Part shown: piece by piece, positions 31,322 through 42,895 of the stretch
Layout of the letters: each line of letters opens with the position of its first letter
How positions within the stretch are numbered: position 1 is the stretch's first letter
Assembly (NCBI GenBank): GCA_903839675.1
Contig: CAIMDB010000032.1
Coordinates: forward strand, 248,001 to 312,000
DNA from: an uncultured Sphingomonadales bacterium
GTDB lineage: Bacteria > Pseudomonadota > Alphaproteobacteria > Sphingomonadales > Sphingomonadaceae
Direction of reading: 5' to 3'
DNA: 64,000 nt
Notes under the pieces: generated by a model
Told to the model about the DNA's origin: nothing
The model's database searches: none
What the model saw: only the letters and a program-made list of their open reading frames with translations
Program-made: the position numbers and the translations under genes

Positions 31322-32580
31322 GCGATCAGCTTATCAATCATCGGTTTGGTGATAAGGCATACGCCACCCTCGGTGCGGCGGAAGCGCTTGGCATCCAAGA
31401 TCGGGTCTTCGCCGACGACAAGGTTTTCCGGAATGCGGACGCCGGAATCGATGATCACCCGGCTCAGGCGCGCGCCGCGTCCGATGTTCGAGTAGGGCAG
31501 GATGACGCCCTCGCTCACGCTGGAGAAGGACCCCATTTTGACGCCGGTGAACAACAGGCTGCGATGCGCCATCGCGCCGGAGACGATGCAGTCCTGACTG
31601 ATCAGCGAGGAGATGGCATGGCCCCGCCGCCCTTCTTCATCATGGACGAATTTGGCAGGCGCCGCGACGACCTGATCCGTCCAGATGCGCCAGTCGCGGT
31701 CATACATGTTGAGTTTGGGGACAACGTCGGTGAGGTCCAGATTGGCCTCAAAATAAGCGTCGAGCGTGCCGACATCGCGCCAATACTCCTCGATTTCCTC
31801 GGCGGCGCGGATGCAGCTGTCGGTGAATTTATGGGCAACGGCTTTGCCGTGCTTGACGATGTAGGGAATGATGTCGCCACCGAAATCGCGTTTCGAGTCC
31901 GGCGTCTCGGCATCGCGGCGGAGTTCCTCGAACAGGAATTGCGTTTCGAAGACGTAGATGCCCATGGAGGCGAGCGACATGGACGGGTTGCCCGGCATGG
32001 CAGGCGGGTCCTTCGGCTTTTCCACAAAGTCGGTGATGACGCTGTTGTCGTCGACCGCCATCACGCCAAAGCCGCTGGCCTCCTTGCGGGGTACAACCAT
32101 GCAGCCGACCGTCACGTCCGCGCCGGAATTGACGTGCTGCTGCAACATCAATTCATAATCCATTTTGTAGATGTGGTCGCCCGCAAGGATGACCATATAT
32201 TTGGGCGCGTAGCTTTCGATGATGTCGATGTTCTGGAAGACGGCATCCGCTGTGCCTTCATACCAGTGCATCTCATCAATGCGCTGCGAGGCGGGCAGGA
32301 TGTCGAAGCTTTCGTTACGCTCCGGACGCATGAAGTTCCAGGCGCGCTGCATGTGGCGGATCAGCGAATGCGCTTTGTACTGCGTGGCGACACCGATGCG
32401 ACGGATGCCGGAATTGATCGCGTTGGACAGCGCAAAGTCGATGATACGGCTCATCCCGCCGAAATAGACCGCAGGCTTGGCGCGCCGGTCGGTCAGTTCC
32501 ATCAGGCGGCTGCCGCGTCCGCCCGCCAGCACATAGGCCATGGCATCACGCGCCAGAGGTGATTGTCTTTTTGCATCCAT
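31318..32580 (-). CDS. glgC: Glucose-1-phosphate adenylyltransferase
   Basis: This 420-residue enzyme makes ADP-glucose, the committed step of glycogen synthesis. The N-terminal nucleotidyltransferase motif is L-A-G-G-R-G-S-R-L, followed by [11 protein letters not shown]. The C-terminal left-handed beta-helix (from about residue 300) supports the tetramer. ATG 32580 follows GGGAGAG. A longer reading upstream to 32754 runs through the end of glgB and is not credible. 22 nt separate it from the glgB stop, the widest gap in this operon. Confidence 0.95.
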
Positions 32581-32602
32581 TCCGCGCTCTCCCACCCCGC
32601 TT

Positions 32603-34764
32603 TTATCCCATGAATTCCAGCATAATCGTGGCCAGCGGCGGCAGGATGACATGCGCCCCGCCTTCCCGCGCCTCGACCGTACCCATATTGCCCTGGCCCG
32701 TCCCGCCATAGACGGCAGCATCGGTGTTGATGATCTCCCGCCACAGCCCGTCATGCGGCAGTGGTAGGCGATAATGGCCGTGTGGCAGCGGCGTCATATT
32801 CGCCACAATGGCCACGGGCGGCTCGCCCGGCGCTTTGCGCAGCCATGCAAAGACAGAGGCAGCGGCGTCATTGACGACAAGCCACTCAAACCCGTCCGCC
32901 TCGCAATCGCGGGCGTGGAGCGCGGGGTGTGCCGCATAGGCCCGGTTGAGATCACGCACGAGCGCGCGGACACCTTCATGCGCCCGCGCCTCAAGCAGAT
33001 CCCAGTCGAGTGCGCGGTCCTCGCTCCATTCCCGGCGCTGGGCGAATTCCTGCCCCATGAAGAGCAGTTTCTTACCGGGATAGCCCCACATCAAGCCGTA
33101 ATAGGCGCGCAGATTGGCAAATTTCTGCCAGTCATCCCCGCTCATTTTGTTGAGCAGACTGCCCTTGCCGTGGACGACCTCATCATGGCTCAGCGGCAGG
33201 ACGAAATTTTCGGTGAACGCGTACATCAGCCCGAAGGTGATCTCATCATGATGGTGCATCCGGTGCACCGGGTCGCGCGCCATATACTTCAGCGTGTCGT
33301 GCATGAAGCCCATGTTCCATTTGAAGCCAAAGCCCAGATTGGTCCGCGCTTCGCCCTCATGTGCGGGCAAAGTGACGCCCGGCCAGGCCGTGCTTTCTTC
33401 GGCCACTGTCATGATCCCGGGGGCGGCGGCATAAAGCGCACGGTTCATCGCGCGGAGGAATTCGGCCGCCTCCCAATTCTCGCGCCCGCCTTCGCTATTG
33501 GGTATCCATTCGCCTGCCTCGCGGCTGTAATCGCGGTAGAGCATCGAGGCGACGGCATCCACGCGCAGCCCATCGACATGATAGTGCTCAGCCCAGAACA
33601 GGGCATTGTTGACGAGGAAGGACGCCACCTCGCGCCGCCCGAAATTGTAGATCGCGGTGTTCCAATCCGGGTGGAAACCGAGTTTTGGGTCGGCATGTTC
33701 GTACAGCGCTGTGCCGTCGAAATGGGCGAGGCCATGATCGTCTGTCGGGAAGTGGGCGGGCACCCAATCAATCAGGACGGACAGACCGGCCCGGTGTGCG
33801 CCATCCACGAAACGCGCAAAGCCTGCCGGATCGCCAAAGCGGGCGGACGGTGCATAAAGGCCCGTCGTCTGATAACCCCAGGACGGGTCATAGGGATGCT
33901 CTGACACCGGCATGAACTCGATATGAGTAAAGCCCATGTCGATTGCGTAGGGGATCAGGCGTTCGGCCATCTCATCCCATGGCAAGAACCAATCATTGGC
34001 ATCGCGCTGCCAAGAGCCGGGGTGGACTTCGTAGATCGACACCGGCACGCGGCGCGGATCAATCTGCGCCCAATGCGCCCGGTGCGCGTCGTCTCCCCAG
34101 TCTGTCTTTCCGGTCCGCGCGGTGAGCGAGGCGGTCTTGGGACGGAGTTCAGCTGCAAAGGCAAAAGGATCGGCCTTGAGTGGCAGAACAGTGCCGTCGG
34201 CGGCCACGATATGGAATTTATACGCGCGACCAAGGCCAATATCGGGGATGAAGATTTCCCACACGCCCACATCATTGCGGCGGCGCATCGGGTGGCGGCG
34301 CACATCCCAATCATTAAAGTCACCCACCAGTGCGACAAGCTGCGCATTGGGGGCCCACACGGCGAAGTGAATGCCGTCCGCGCCCTCATGCTGGATGAGA
34401 TGCGCGCCCATCTTGTCAAACAGCCGCAGGTGCGTGCCTTGATTGATCAGGAAATCATCGACCGGCCCGAGCACAGGACCAAAGCTATAGGGGTCCGTCA
34501 CCCACCATTCATGCCGGTTGGCGCGGCAGCGATATTTGACGGGTTTGGGCTTGCCCCGGATCTTGCCTTCAAACATCGGCGTGTCATCGACACGGTTCAG
34601 ACGGCCAAGCGACGTCCCGCGAAGCGTGAACGCGCTGACTTCATCCGCACCGGGCAAGATAGCGCGCGCAAAGCTGCCTTCCGGCCCCTCATGCACGCCC
34701 AATAATGAAAAGGGATCGGCATGGGTTCCGTTCAACAGTGCGGAAATGGCCTCTCCCGTTGGGT

Positions 34765-34768
<4 letters not shown>
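32603..34768 (-). CDS. glgB: Glycogen branching enzyme (GH13_9)
   Basis: This 721-residue enzyme introduces alpha-1,6 branches. It has N-terminal N1 and CBM48 domains (about 1-220) and a GH13 barrel with [19 protein letters not shown] (nucleophile Asp), A-E-E-S-T-A-W-P (acid Glu) and L-S-H-D-E-V-V. The proposed start is GTG 34768, overlapping the glgP stop as GTGA, like other junctions here; a TTG at 34780 is the alternative and adds four residues. Confidence 0.94.
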
Positions 34769-37185
<2,417 letters not shown>

Positions 37186-37353
37186 TGCTCCCCATCGAAT
37201 GACGCTGGCCGACGGTCACTCTTCCGCCGCCATTTCAATGCGTTTCAGCCATCTCTCCTTCGGTCGGTTATGACGCTCAGACCGGAGATGGCAACAACGT
37301 AATCCAGAGCGCACATGAATTCATGACGCTTGCCAAGCCCAACGCAACCGCAG

Positions 37354-39348
37354 ATGCTGGCCAAATCCATGGTTCAACAGCCCGCCTCTTTGCATGATCT
37401 TGCCGCTGCTGTCGGCATCAGCCGGACTTGGCGGGATGTAGATGGCCGGACGCAGACCGTTACAGATGAAGCGTTGGGCGCGATCCTGACAGCGCTTGGG
37501 CATGAGGTGGGCTCGGTCCGAAAAATCTCCGCCAGCGCGAAGGATGTCCGCGCGGGCCATGCGGGTTTGCCGCCACTGATCGTGGCCGATGTTGGGCGGG
37601 CAGTCCCGCTAAACCTTCCCGATGGGCCGGTTGCGCTGACCGGAGAGGATGGCCGGACGTTCGGGTTGCAAATCTCCGGCGCATTGCTGCCGCCACTCAC
37701 GCACCCCGGCTATTATGATCTGGAGGCGAAAGGCCAGACGCTGCGGCTGGCCGTCGCGCCGCCGCATTGTCCGCGACCGATGGGGCGGCGACCTTGGGGG
37801 GCGTCGCTTCAGATCCAGTCCTTGCGTGGGCCAGAGCCGGGCACATTCGGGCATTTCGGTGACCTTGCCGAAGCCGCAACCGCGCTTGCCCGCGCAGGTG
37901 CCAGCGCGGTTGCGATCAATCCGGTCCACGCATTGTTCCCGGGCGTGGGAGAGGATTTCAGCCCCTATTCGCCGTCGAGCCGCCTCTTCCTGAACACCGC
38001 CATGGGCGATCCCGCTTTGGTGGGCCTACCCCCATTGCAGGCTGGCGATGGCCCATCACTGATCGACTGGCCGACTGCGCTTCCGCAAAGGCTCACGCAG
38101 TTGCGGGCGGTGTTCGACGCGTTGGACGCATCCTGGCGCGCGCGCATTGCGCAAGAGACTGCGGCGGAGGACGCAGCGCTCCGTCGTCATGCCACCTTTG
38201 ATGCGCTTGACCGGCAGTTCCGGCCGACAGGGGCGAAGGGCTGGCAGGACTGGCCCGCCGCCTATCGCGATCCGCAATCACCGGAGGTCGTCCGCTTTGC
38301 GCAGGATCAGGCCGAGGAAGTGGACTTCCACCTGTTCCTCCAATGGCTCGCAGCGCGAGGCTTGGAGGCGGCTCAGGCGCGCGCAAAGGCAGGCGGCATG
38401 TCCATCGGCCTGATTGGGGATTTGGCCGTCGGTGTGACGCCGGGGGGCAGCGATACATGGGCGATGCCCGATGCAATGTTGCGCGGCCTCACCATCGGGG
38501 CGCCGCCTGATCCGCTCGGGCCGCTGGGCCAGAACTGGTCGATCACCAGCTTCTCACCAGAAGGGTTGCGCGCGACCGGCTATGCCCCGTGGATCGCGAT
38601 GGTCCGGTCCGCGATGCGCGCGTCCGGCGGCCTGCGCATCGACCATGCCTTTGGACTGGCGCGGCTTTGGGTCATCCCCGATGGCGGCACATCTGCGGAC
38701 GGGGCCTATCTGGAATTCCCGTTTGAGGATCTGGTCCGGCTGGCCACGCTGGAGGCGCACCGCGCCAATTGCCTCGTCATTGCGGAAGACCTCGGCACGA
38801 GCCCGCATGGGTTCACGCAGGCCATTTCAGAGCGCCAGATGCTGGGTATGCGCGTTCTCTGGTTTGAGCGGGCGCAGGACCATGGCTTTATCGGCGCGCA
38901 GGATTATCCCGCCAATGCCGTCGCGATGACGGGCACCCATGACACGCAGACCGTCGCGGGCTGGTGGTCGGGCCGGGATCTGGATTGGGCCGCGCAACTG
39001 GGGCGCCTGCCTGAGGGCATGACGCGTCCGCAGGCCGAAGATATCCGGGCTTGGGACCGCGGCCTGCTCTGGTCAACCATTGGGGAGGGGGATCGACCGG
39101 CCCCTGAGGAGACAGGTCCGGTTGTCGATGCCGCCATCGCCCATATCGCTGCAACACCCGCCGCGCTCGCGATCATACCGATTGAAGATTTGCTTGGGGA
39201 GGTTGAGCAACCTAATTTGCCGGGCACGACGACAGGACATCCCAATTGGCAAAGACGGTTGGAGGCCCCGCTCGACACGCTCCTTGCCGCGCCGGACGTG
39301 CAGCGGCGTCTGGATATTGTGGGCAGCGACAACGGGCCGGGGGATTAG
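37354..39348 (+). CDS. malQ: 4-alpha-glucanotransferase (GH77)
   Basis: This amylomaltase of about 664 residues disproportionates maltodextrins released in glycogen turnover. Conserved blocks include G-S-D-T-W-A (near 375), R-I-D-H-A-F-G-L (nucleophile Asp), V-I-A-E-D-L-G (acid Glu) and T-G-T-H-D-T. The start is uncertain: ATG 37354, ATG 37369 and TTG 37330 are in frame, none with a clear Shine-Dalgarno. It is divergent from glgP across about 170 bp. Its stop shares TTAG with that of the convergent glycosyltransferase gene. Confidence 0.9.
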   Translation: MLAKSMVQQPASLHDLAAAVGISRTWRDVDGRTQTVTDEALGAILTALGHEVGSVRKISASAKDVRAGHAGLPPLIVADVGRAVPLNLPDGPVALTGEDGRTFGLQISGALLPPLTHPGYYDLEAKGQTLRLAVAPPHCPRPMGRRPWGASLQIQSLRGPEPGTFGHFGDLAEAATALARAGASAVAINPVHALFPGVGEDFSPYSPSSRLFLNTAMGDPALVGLPPLQAGDGPSLIDWPTALPQRLTQLRAVFDALDASWRARIAQETAAEDAALRRHATFDALDRQFRPTGAKGWQDWPAAYRDPQSPEVVRFAQDQAEEVDFHLFLQWLAARGLEAAQARAKAGGMSIGLIGDLAVGVTPGGSDTWAMPDAMLRGLTIGAPPDPLGPLGQNWSITSFSPEGLRATGYAPWIAMVRSAMRASGGLRIDHAFGLARLWVIPDGGTSADGAYLEFPFEDLVRLATLEAHRANCLVIAEDLGTSPHGFTQAISERQMLGMRVLWFERAQDHGFIGAQDYPANAVAMTGTHDTQTVAGWWSGRDLDWAAQLGRLPEGMTRPQAEDIRAWDRGLLWSTIGEGDRPAPEETGPVVDAAIAHIAATPAALAIIPIEDLLGEVEQPNLPGTTTGHPNWQRRLEAPLDTLLAAPDVQRRLDIVGSDNGPGD

Positions 39349-40517
39349 GCGGCCTGCATCGTCATTGTGCATTGCTGATATGTGTCGATCAGGCTGTCAA
39401 AGTGATCATTGATGCAAAACACCTGATCTGCACGGCGCACGGCAGCGGCCTGCAGTTCTGTTGGATCACGATCAAGGAACTGATCAAGCGCGTGGACCAA
39501 CGCGGCCGGATTGCCGGCGCGATAGGATACGCTGCAGGATGGGTCCGCAAAGGTGACGGCGCCGCCCTCATCGGGCAAGATCAAAGGCACGCCTGAGGAG
39601 GCCGCTTCGGCGATGACAATGCCGAAGGTTTCCGACTCGCAGCCGTGGACGAAGCCATCCGCGCTGGCCATCATGCGTGCCAGCAACGCCCGATCCCGAA
39701 CGCCGTCGATCAACCGAATGTGCGGGTTGCCCCCTATTGCCTTCAGGACCATCGGCCGATCCCGACCGACGCCGATCACGATAAGGCCCACAGGCTGTTT
39801 TGCACTGGCGACAGACACCGCTTCGATCACCATGGGCAGGCGCTTGTCAGGGCTCAGGCGACAGATCGCCAACAGCAACCGGGCGTCTTCGGGCAAGTGA
39901 CATTTGGCGAGCATCTTCGCCCGCAATTCCGCAGACCGCAGGCTCGGGGAAAATCGGTCGGCTTCAATGCCGAGGGGTATCATGGTGACATTGGGAATGC
40001 CCGCATGGCGCAAACGTGCCTCAAGATCCGGGTTGCAACACACGACGGTGTCGAACTTCGCGGCGGCGCGCCGGAGATGGTTGTGATAGGGGGCAAAAGT
40101 GCGGTCAATGGTGTCGCGCGGGGCCACCTGCCCGAACCAGCGATAGGCATAAACTGCCATCGGGTCGGCGTGCATGAACAGCGATTTGCGGGCCGGGCCT
40201 TTCCAGTCCGCGACGATGTTGGCCGTGCGCCAGGGCGAGGACGCTTCGACAATATCCGGCTGCTCGGCATTTAGAATGTCGTGAATGGGTCCGGCGGATT
40301 TGAAGTAGCGGTAGCGTCCGTCGAAGATCAGCTTGGGCGAGGCAACAGAGATGACCCGCGCGCCGCCGGGGCGCCGGTCTTCCCTGTCCTCTTCCCCCGG
40401 GATGATGACGACCAGATCGATCCCCATGCGCTCAGCATAGGCAATCTTGCATTCGACATAGGTCCGCACGCCGCCACCATGCGGCGCGTAAAAGGCAGAA
40501 ACATCAACGATCTTCAT
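39345..40517 (-). CDS. Glycosyltransferase family 4 (GT-B)
   Basis: This 390-residue retaining glycosyltransferase has the GT-B fold. The N-terminal acceptor domain begins D-V-S-A-F-Y-A-P-H-G-G-G-V-R-T-Y (a Gly-rich loop), and the C-terminal domain carries the E-x7-E motif (E-S-E-T-F-G-I-V-I-A-E-A), which binds the nucleotide sugar. Cues such as P-L-G-I-E-A-D-R-F fit mannosyl- or glucosyltransferases acting on lipid carriers. It is third in a coupled trio (flippase-like, DUF2141, this), each joined by ATGA. Possible role: glycolipid or exopolysaccharide assembly. Donor and acceptor unknown. Confidence 0.88.
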   Translation of the reverse strand: MKIVDVSAFYAPHGGGVRTYVECKIAYAERMGIDLVVIIPGEEDREDRRPGGARVISVASPKLIFDGRYRYFKSAGPIHDILNAEQPDIVEASSPWRTANIVADWKGPARKSLFMHADPMAVYAYRWFGQVAPRDTIDRTFAPYHNHLRRAAAKFDTVVCCNPDLEARLRHAGIPNVTMIPLGIEADRFSPSLRSAELRAKMLAKCHLPEDARLLLAICRLSPDKRLPMVIEAVSVASAKQPVGLIVIGVGRDRPMVLKAIGGNPHIRLIDGVRDRALLARMMASADGFVHGCESETFGIVIAEAASSGVPLILPDEGGAVTFADPSCSVSYRAGNPAALVHALDQFLDRDPTELQAAAVRRADQVFCINDHFDSLIDTYQQCTMTMQAA

Positions 40518-41038
40518 TCTGGGGCGGTCCTTTTCGCGGGGCCGAAGCTGGCAATGCCGGTCCGATAATTGAGCAGGATGCTCGCAGGCGTCGGGGTTGC
40601 TCTGGCGGTGATCTGGGCTGCGGCGGCCTTTGGCTTGGACCAGCCGAGCTTTGGATTGCCGGGGAAGCCCACCCCATCGGATGTGAAGTTGAACCGGCCA
40701 TTGGCATCGCGGTCATGCATGAGGACAAGGCTGTAAGTGCCAGGCCCCGGCACGCGCACGCACAGCACCGGGCGTCCGGTTTTGGGCACCTTTATCAAGG
40801 CGCGGCGGAATGTCTTTCCAGCCATTAAAAGTATATTGTCATCCGCCAGAAAATCACGGTCATTAGATGGATAGACTTCAAGCTTTAAGTTGCCTGACCG
40901 GTCCTTCAGTCCGTCTACGCTGATGAGGAAGGCGGGGCCGCTTTCCGTCTCCCGACAGCGACCCTCCTCGATCCCGAGTTTGGGGCTTGAGGCAATGTGC
41001 GCAGCCGGCGCCAAAGCGAGAAGTGTGGGCAGGATCAT
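40514..41038 (-). CDS. DUF2141 domain exported protein
   Basis: This 174-residue protein has an N-terminal signal segment (M-I-L-P-T-L-L-A-L-A-P-A-A) and a DUF2141 domain (about 40-160), with the D-R-D-A-N-G-R-F-N element and P-S-N-D-R-D-F typical of the family. DUF2141 proteins are small, secreted and of unknown function. ATG 41038 overlaps the preceding stop (ATGA), and its own stop overlaps the glycosyltransferase start. Its place between a membrane protein and a glycosyltransferase suggests periplasmic handling of the same product. Confidence 0.82.
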   Translation of the reverse strand: MILPTLLALAPAAHIASSPKLGIEEGRCRETESGPAFLISVDGLKDRSGNLKLEVYPSNDRDFLADDNILLMAGKTFRRALIKVPKTGRPVLCVRVPGPGTYSLVLMHDRDANGRFNFTSDGVGFPGNPKLGWSKPKAAAAQITARATPTPASILLNYRTGIASFGPAKRTAPE

Positions 41039-41967
41039 GCGTTGCTGTCCTTCCATTCGTTGCGGCCGATCACGGCTAAGGTCAGGCCCGTGACGATGTG
41101 CAGTACCAATGTCAGCAGGGCGATTTTCGCGACGACCGCGCCGATCGCCGGGTCTGCGCCGATCAGGAAGACTGTCATCGCGGCAAAGACGAGGTCTTTG
41201 TTGGGGATGAGCGGAAGCCGCGAAATGAGCATGCGGAACATCGCCAGCAGCAGGATCTCTGTCAGCGGCACTTGTGGCAAAAGCAGTTGCCAGGCGACCG
41301 CCATCAAAATCAGTCCGATCGCGATGCGGGCCATGTGCACTGCGCTGATAAACAGCAGCTGAGGCCGCGGCAGCGAAAAGAGTTTCTGGCGAAACAGGAA
41401 CACCACGAGCGAACTTGCAATGATGACGCCGATTGAGCCGATGACGGTCCGCATGTGCGGCCCGATGGCGAACTCGTACATGAAGGGCCAGCCGATCAAG
41501 AGCAGCAGCAAGGTGGCCACGTTACCGGACATTGCCGACAGGATGGACACGTCTTTGATCGTTGCAAATGGCGCACCGGTCATCGTGGTGCGCTGTCTGG
41601 CCCAAAGGTAGAATTGGGCGTCACCCATATACCCCAACAAAAGCTCATTTGTGACCTGCTTTTTGAGCAGCGCTGAAAACCCGTCCAAGGGGATTTGCCA
41701 AAGACGGCGGAAGATGACCCATTCGCTGGCTGGCGTTGCGAAATAGCTGCCCGCCAGGCACAGCCAGAAGAGGGGGCTGGCGGGCACATCGAACAGCCCC
41801 TCCAGCGGGATATCCTTCAATTTGAACAGGATGGCCGCGACCATGGCCAGCGACAGTGCCAATCCGGCCCAGCGCCAGATAGCGCCATTGGGCGGGTCGC
41901 CAATGGCCGCAAGTTCCAGTTCGACGGGCAGGGCCGCGGGCCCCGCTACGGTGTTATTGTTGATCAT
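41035..41967 (-). CDS. Multi-pass membrane protein, LPG-synthase-TM/flippase-like
   Basis: This 310-residue protein has about eight hydrophobic helices spread over the whole length, with a conserved-looking L-G-Y-M-G-D-A-Q-F-Y-L-W-A loop near 115 and I-S-R-L-P-L-I-P-N-K-D-L near 250. The arrangement recalls the lysylphosphatidylglycerol synthase transmembrane family (UPF0104/AglD-like), which includes lipid flippases, but I see no catalytic domain. It is first in a trio with DUF2141 and a GT4 enzyme. A role in moving a glycolipid precursor across the inner membrane is plausible, not shown. Confidence 0.65.
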   Translation of the reverse strand: MINNNTVAGPAALPVELELAAIGDPPNGAIWRWAGLALSLAMVAAILFKLKDIPLEGLFDVPASPLFWLCLAGSYFATPASEWVIFRRLWQIPLDGFSALLKKQVTNELLLGYMGDAQFYLWARQRTTMTGAPFATIKDVSILSAMSGNVATLLLLLIGWPFMYEFAIGPHMRTVIGSIGVIIASSLVVFLFRQKLFSLPRPQLLFISAVHMARIAIGLILMAVAWQLLLPQVPLTEILLLAMFRMLISRLPLIPNKDLVFAAMTVFLIGADPAIGAVVAKIALLTLVLHIVTGLTLAVIGRNEWKDSNA

Positions 41968-42377
41968 TGGCGTTCAGTTCTATGTGATTGGGAGCGGGTT
42001 GGCAGGAATGTGGTGCGCGTTTGGCGTCAATCCGGTCCAACAGCTGGCTGATTTCGCTTTTGAAAAGTGGCCCCACATCGTGGAGGGACGATAATAACAG
42101 ACGGGTGTGCATTCCCACTCCTTGAACCAATCACCTAAGACCAAGCTGCCGCCAGTTGCGAGGCACCTCGGCTAGAAAAATTTTCGGTATGCTACAGGCG
42201 TTTGGTGAAAGTTCGGCGACAGTCGCGACGTCGGCCCAAGGCGCGTTATGTGGCGAGCGCTCAGGGGCTTGACCCTGTCCTGTTGGAACAGAGAGCAGCC
42301 CAAGATTGTTTAACACATATCCGGGCCTCGCGCCCCTTTTTGGGCCAAATCATCTCTTGGCCTGTCGGAGAGCAAAC
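41968..42377. other. 410-bp divergent intergenic region
   Basis: This stretch separates the flippase-like gene (minus) from the GlsB/YeaQ gene (plus). Short open frames occur but lack ribosome sites. The right part holds the EcfG-type promoter candidate at 42285-42310. I see no strong terminator, no tRNA and no repeat in it. Confidence 0.5.
42285..42310 (+). promoter_or_regulatory. Candidate EcfG-type (general stress) promoter
   Basis: GGAAC (42285-42289), a 17-nt spacer and TGTT (42307-42310) match the alphaproteobacterial EcfG consensus GGAAC-N16-17-cGTT except for the first base of the -10. The predicted start leaves a leader of about 60 nt before the GlsB/YeaQ gene, a family often in the general stress regulon. 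Confidence 0.5.
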
Positions 42378-42635
42378 ATGGGACTGATCATGTGGCTAAT
42401 TGTCGGCGGCGTCATTGGATGGCTCGCCAGTTTGATCATGCAGACAGATGGCAGTCAGGGCATAATCGCCAACATTCTCGTCGGGATTGTGGGTGCCTTT
42501 ATCGGCGGCATGCTCTTGTCGAGGGGTGACATCAACAACGCGCCGCTCACCGTCACGACCTTCCTCGTCTCATTGGCAGGGGCCGTAATCTTGCTGGCCG
42601 TTGTCAATTTGGTCCGCCGTGGATCTATTCGCTAA
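42378..42635 (+). CDS. GlsB/YeaQ/YmgE family stress-response membrane protein
   Basis: This 85-residue protein with three membrane segments is Gly-rich (G-L-I-M-W-L-I-V-G-G-V-I-G-W-L-A and G-I-V-G-A-F-I-G-G), the transglycosylase-associated protein family. Members are induced by general stress; the molecular function is not established. GGAG (42367-42370) precedes ATG 42378. The upstream promoter candidate fits EcfG control, and a hairpin terminator follows. Confidence 0.9.
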   Translation: MGLIMWLIVGGVIGWLASLIMQTDGSQGIIANILVGIVGAFIGGMLLSRGDINNAPLTVTTFLVSLAGAVILLAVVNLVRRGSIR

Positions 42636-42704
42636 TGCGGCGATGGTCGAGGGCACTCATTGGGAATACGCTGCTCCTGTGCCGCTGTGCCTGAAAACGC
42701 CGAA

Positions 42705-42739
42705 AAAAGGGCGGGAGCGCTTTTTCCTCCAGCCCTTTT
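42705..42739 (+). terminator. Intrinsic terminator after GlsB/YeaQ gene
   Basis: AAAAGGGC and GCCCTTTT form an 8-bp stem that continues, after a G-A mismatch, with GGAG/CTCC. The stem ends in four T residues. It lies 70 nt after the stop. Confidence 0.65.
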
Positions 42740-42775
42740 GAAGGTCACCGCACTGTCGTATTAATACAACACCAG

Positions 42776-42811
42776 TTCAAATAAATGTTATAAGTTATAA
42801 CTTAATTTGAA
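42776..42811. promoter_or_regulatory. Nested palindrome upstream of the TonB receptor
   Basis: TAAGTTATAACTTA (42791-42804) is a perfect 14-bp palindrome. It is framed by TTCAAAT (42776-42782) and ATTTGAA (42805-42811), perfect inverted copies of each other. The AT-rich dyad lies 85-120 bp before the receptor start in a GC-rich genome, and looks like an operator for a dimeric regulator. The regulator is not identified. Confidence 0.55.
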
Positions 42812-42895
42812 TGTTTCTCCCGACAAGGCTATGCGGCGGCTGTTCCGACAAGAGAACAAGCGATCCATCGTTCAGCCTTTTCAGGGAGGATATCT

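Noticed and set aside
32581-32754. N-terminal extension of glgC
   Set aside because: It overlaps the end of glgB and lacks homology to the family; ATG 32580 has a good ribosome site.
41968-42316. Short open frames in the 410-bp intergenic region
   Set aside because: No ribosome sites, no signal or domain, and inconsistent frames; more likely promoter DNA.
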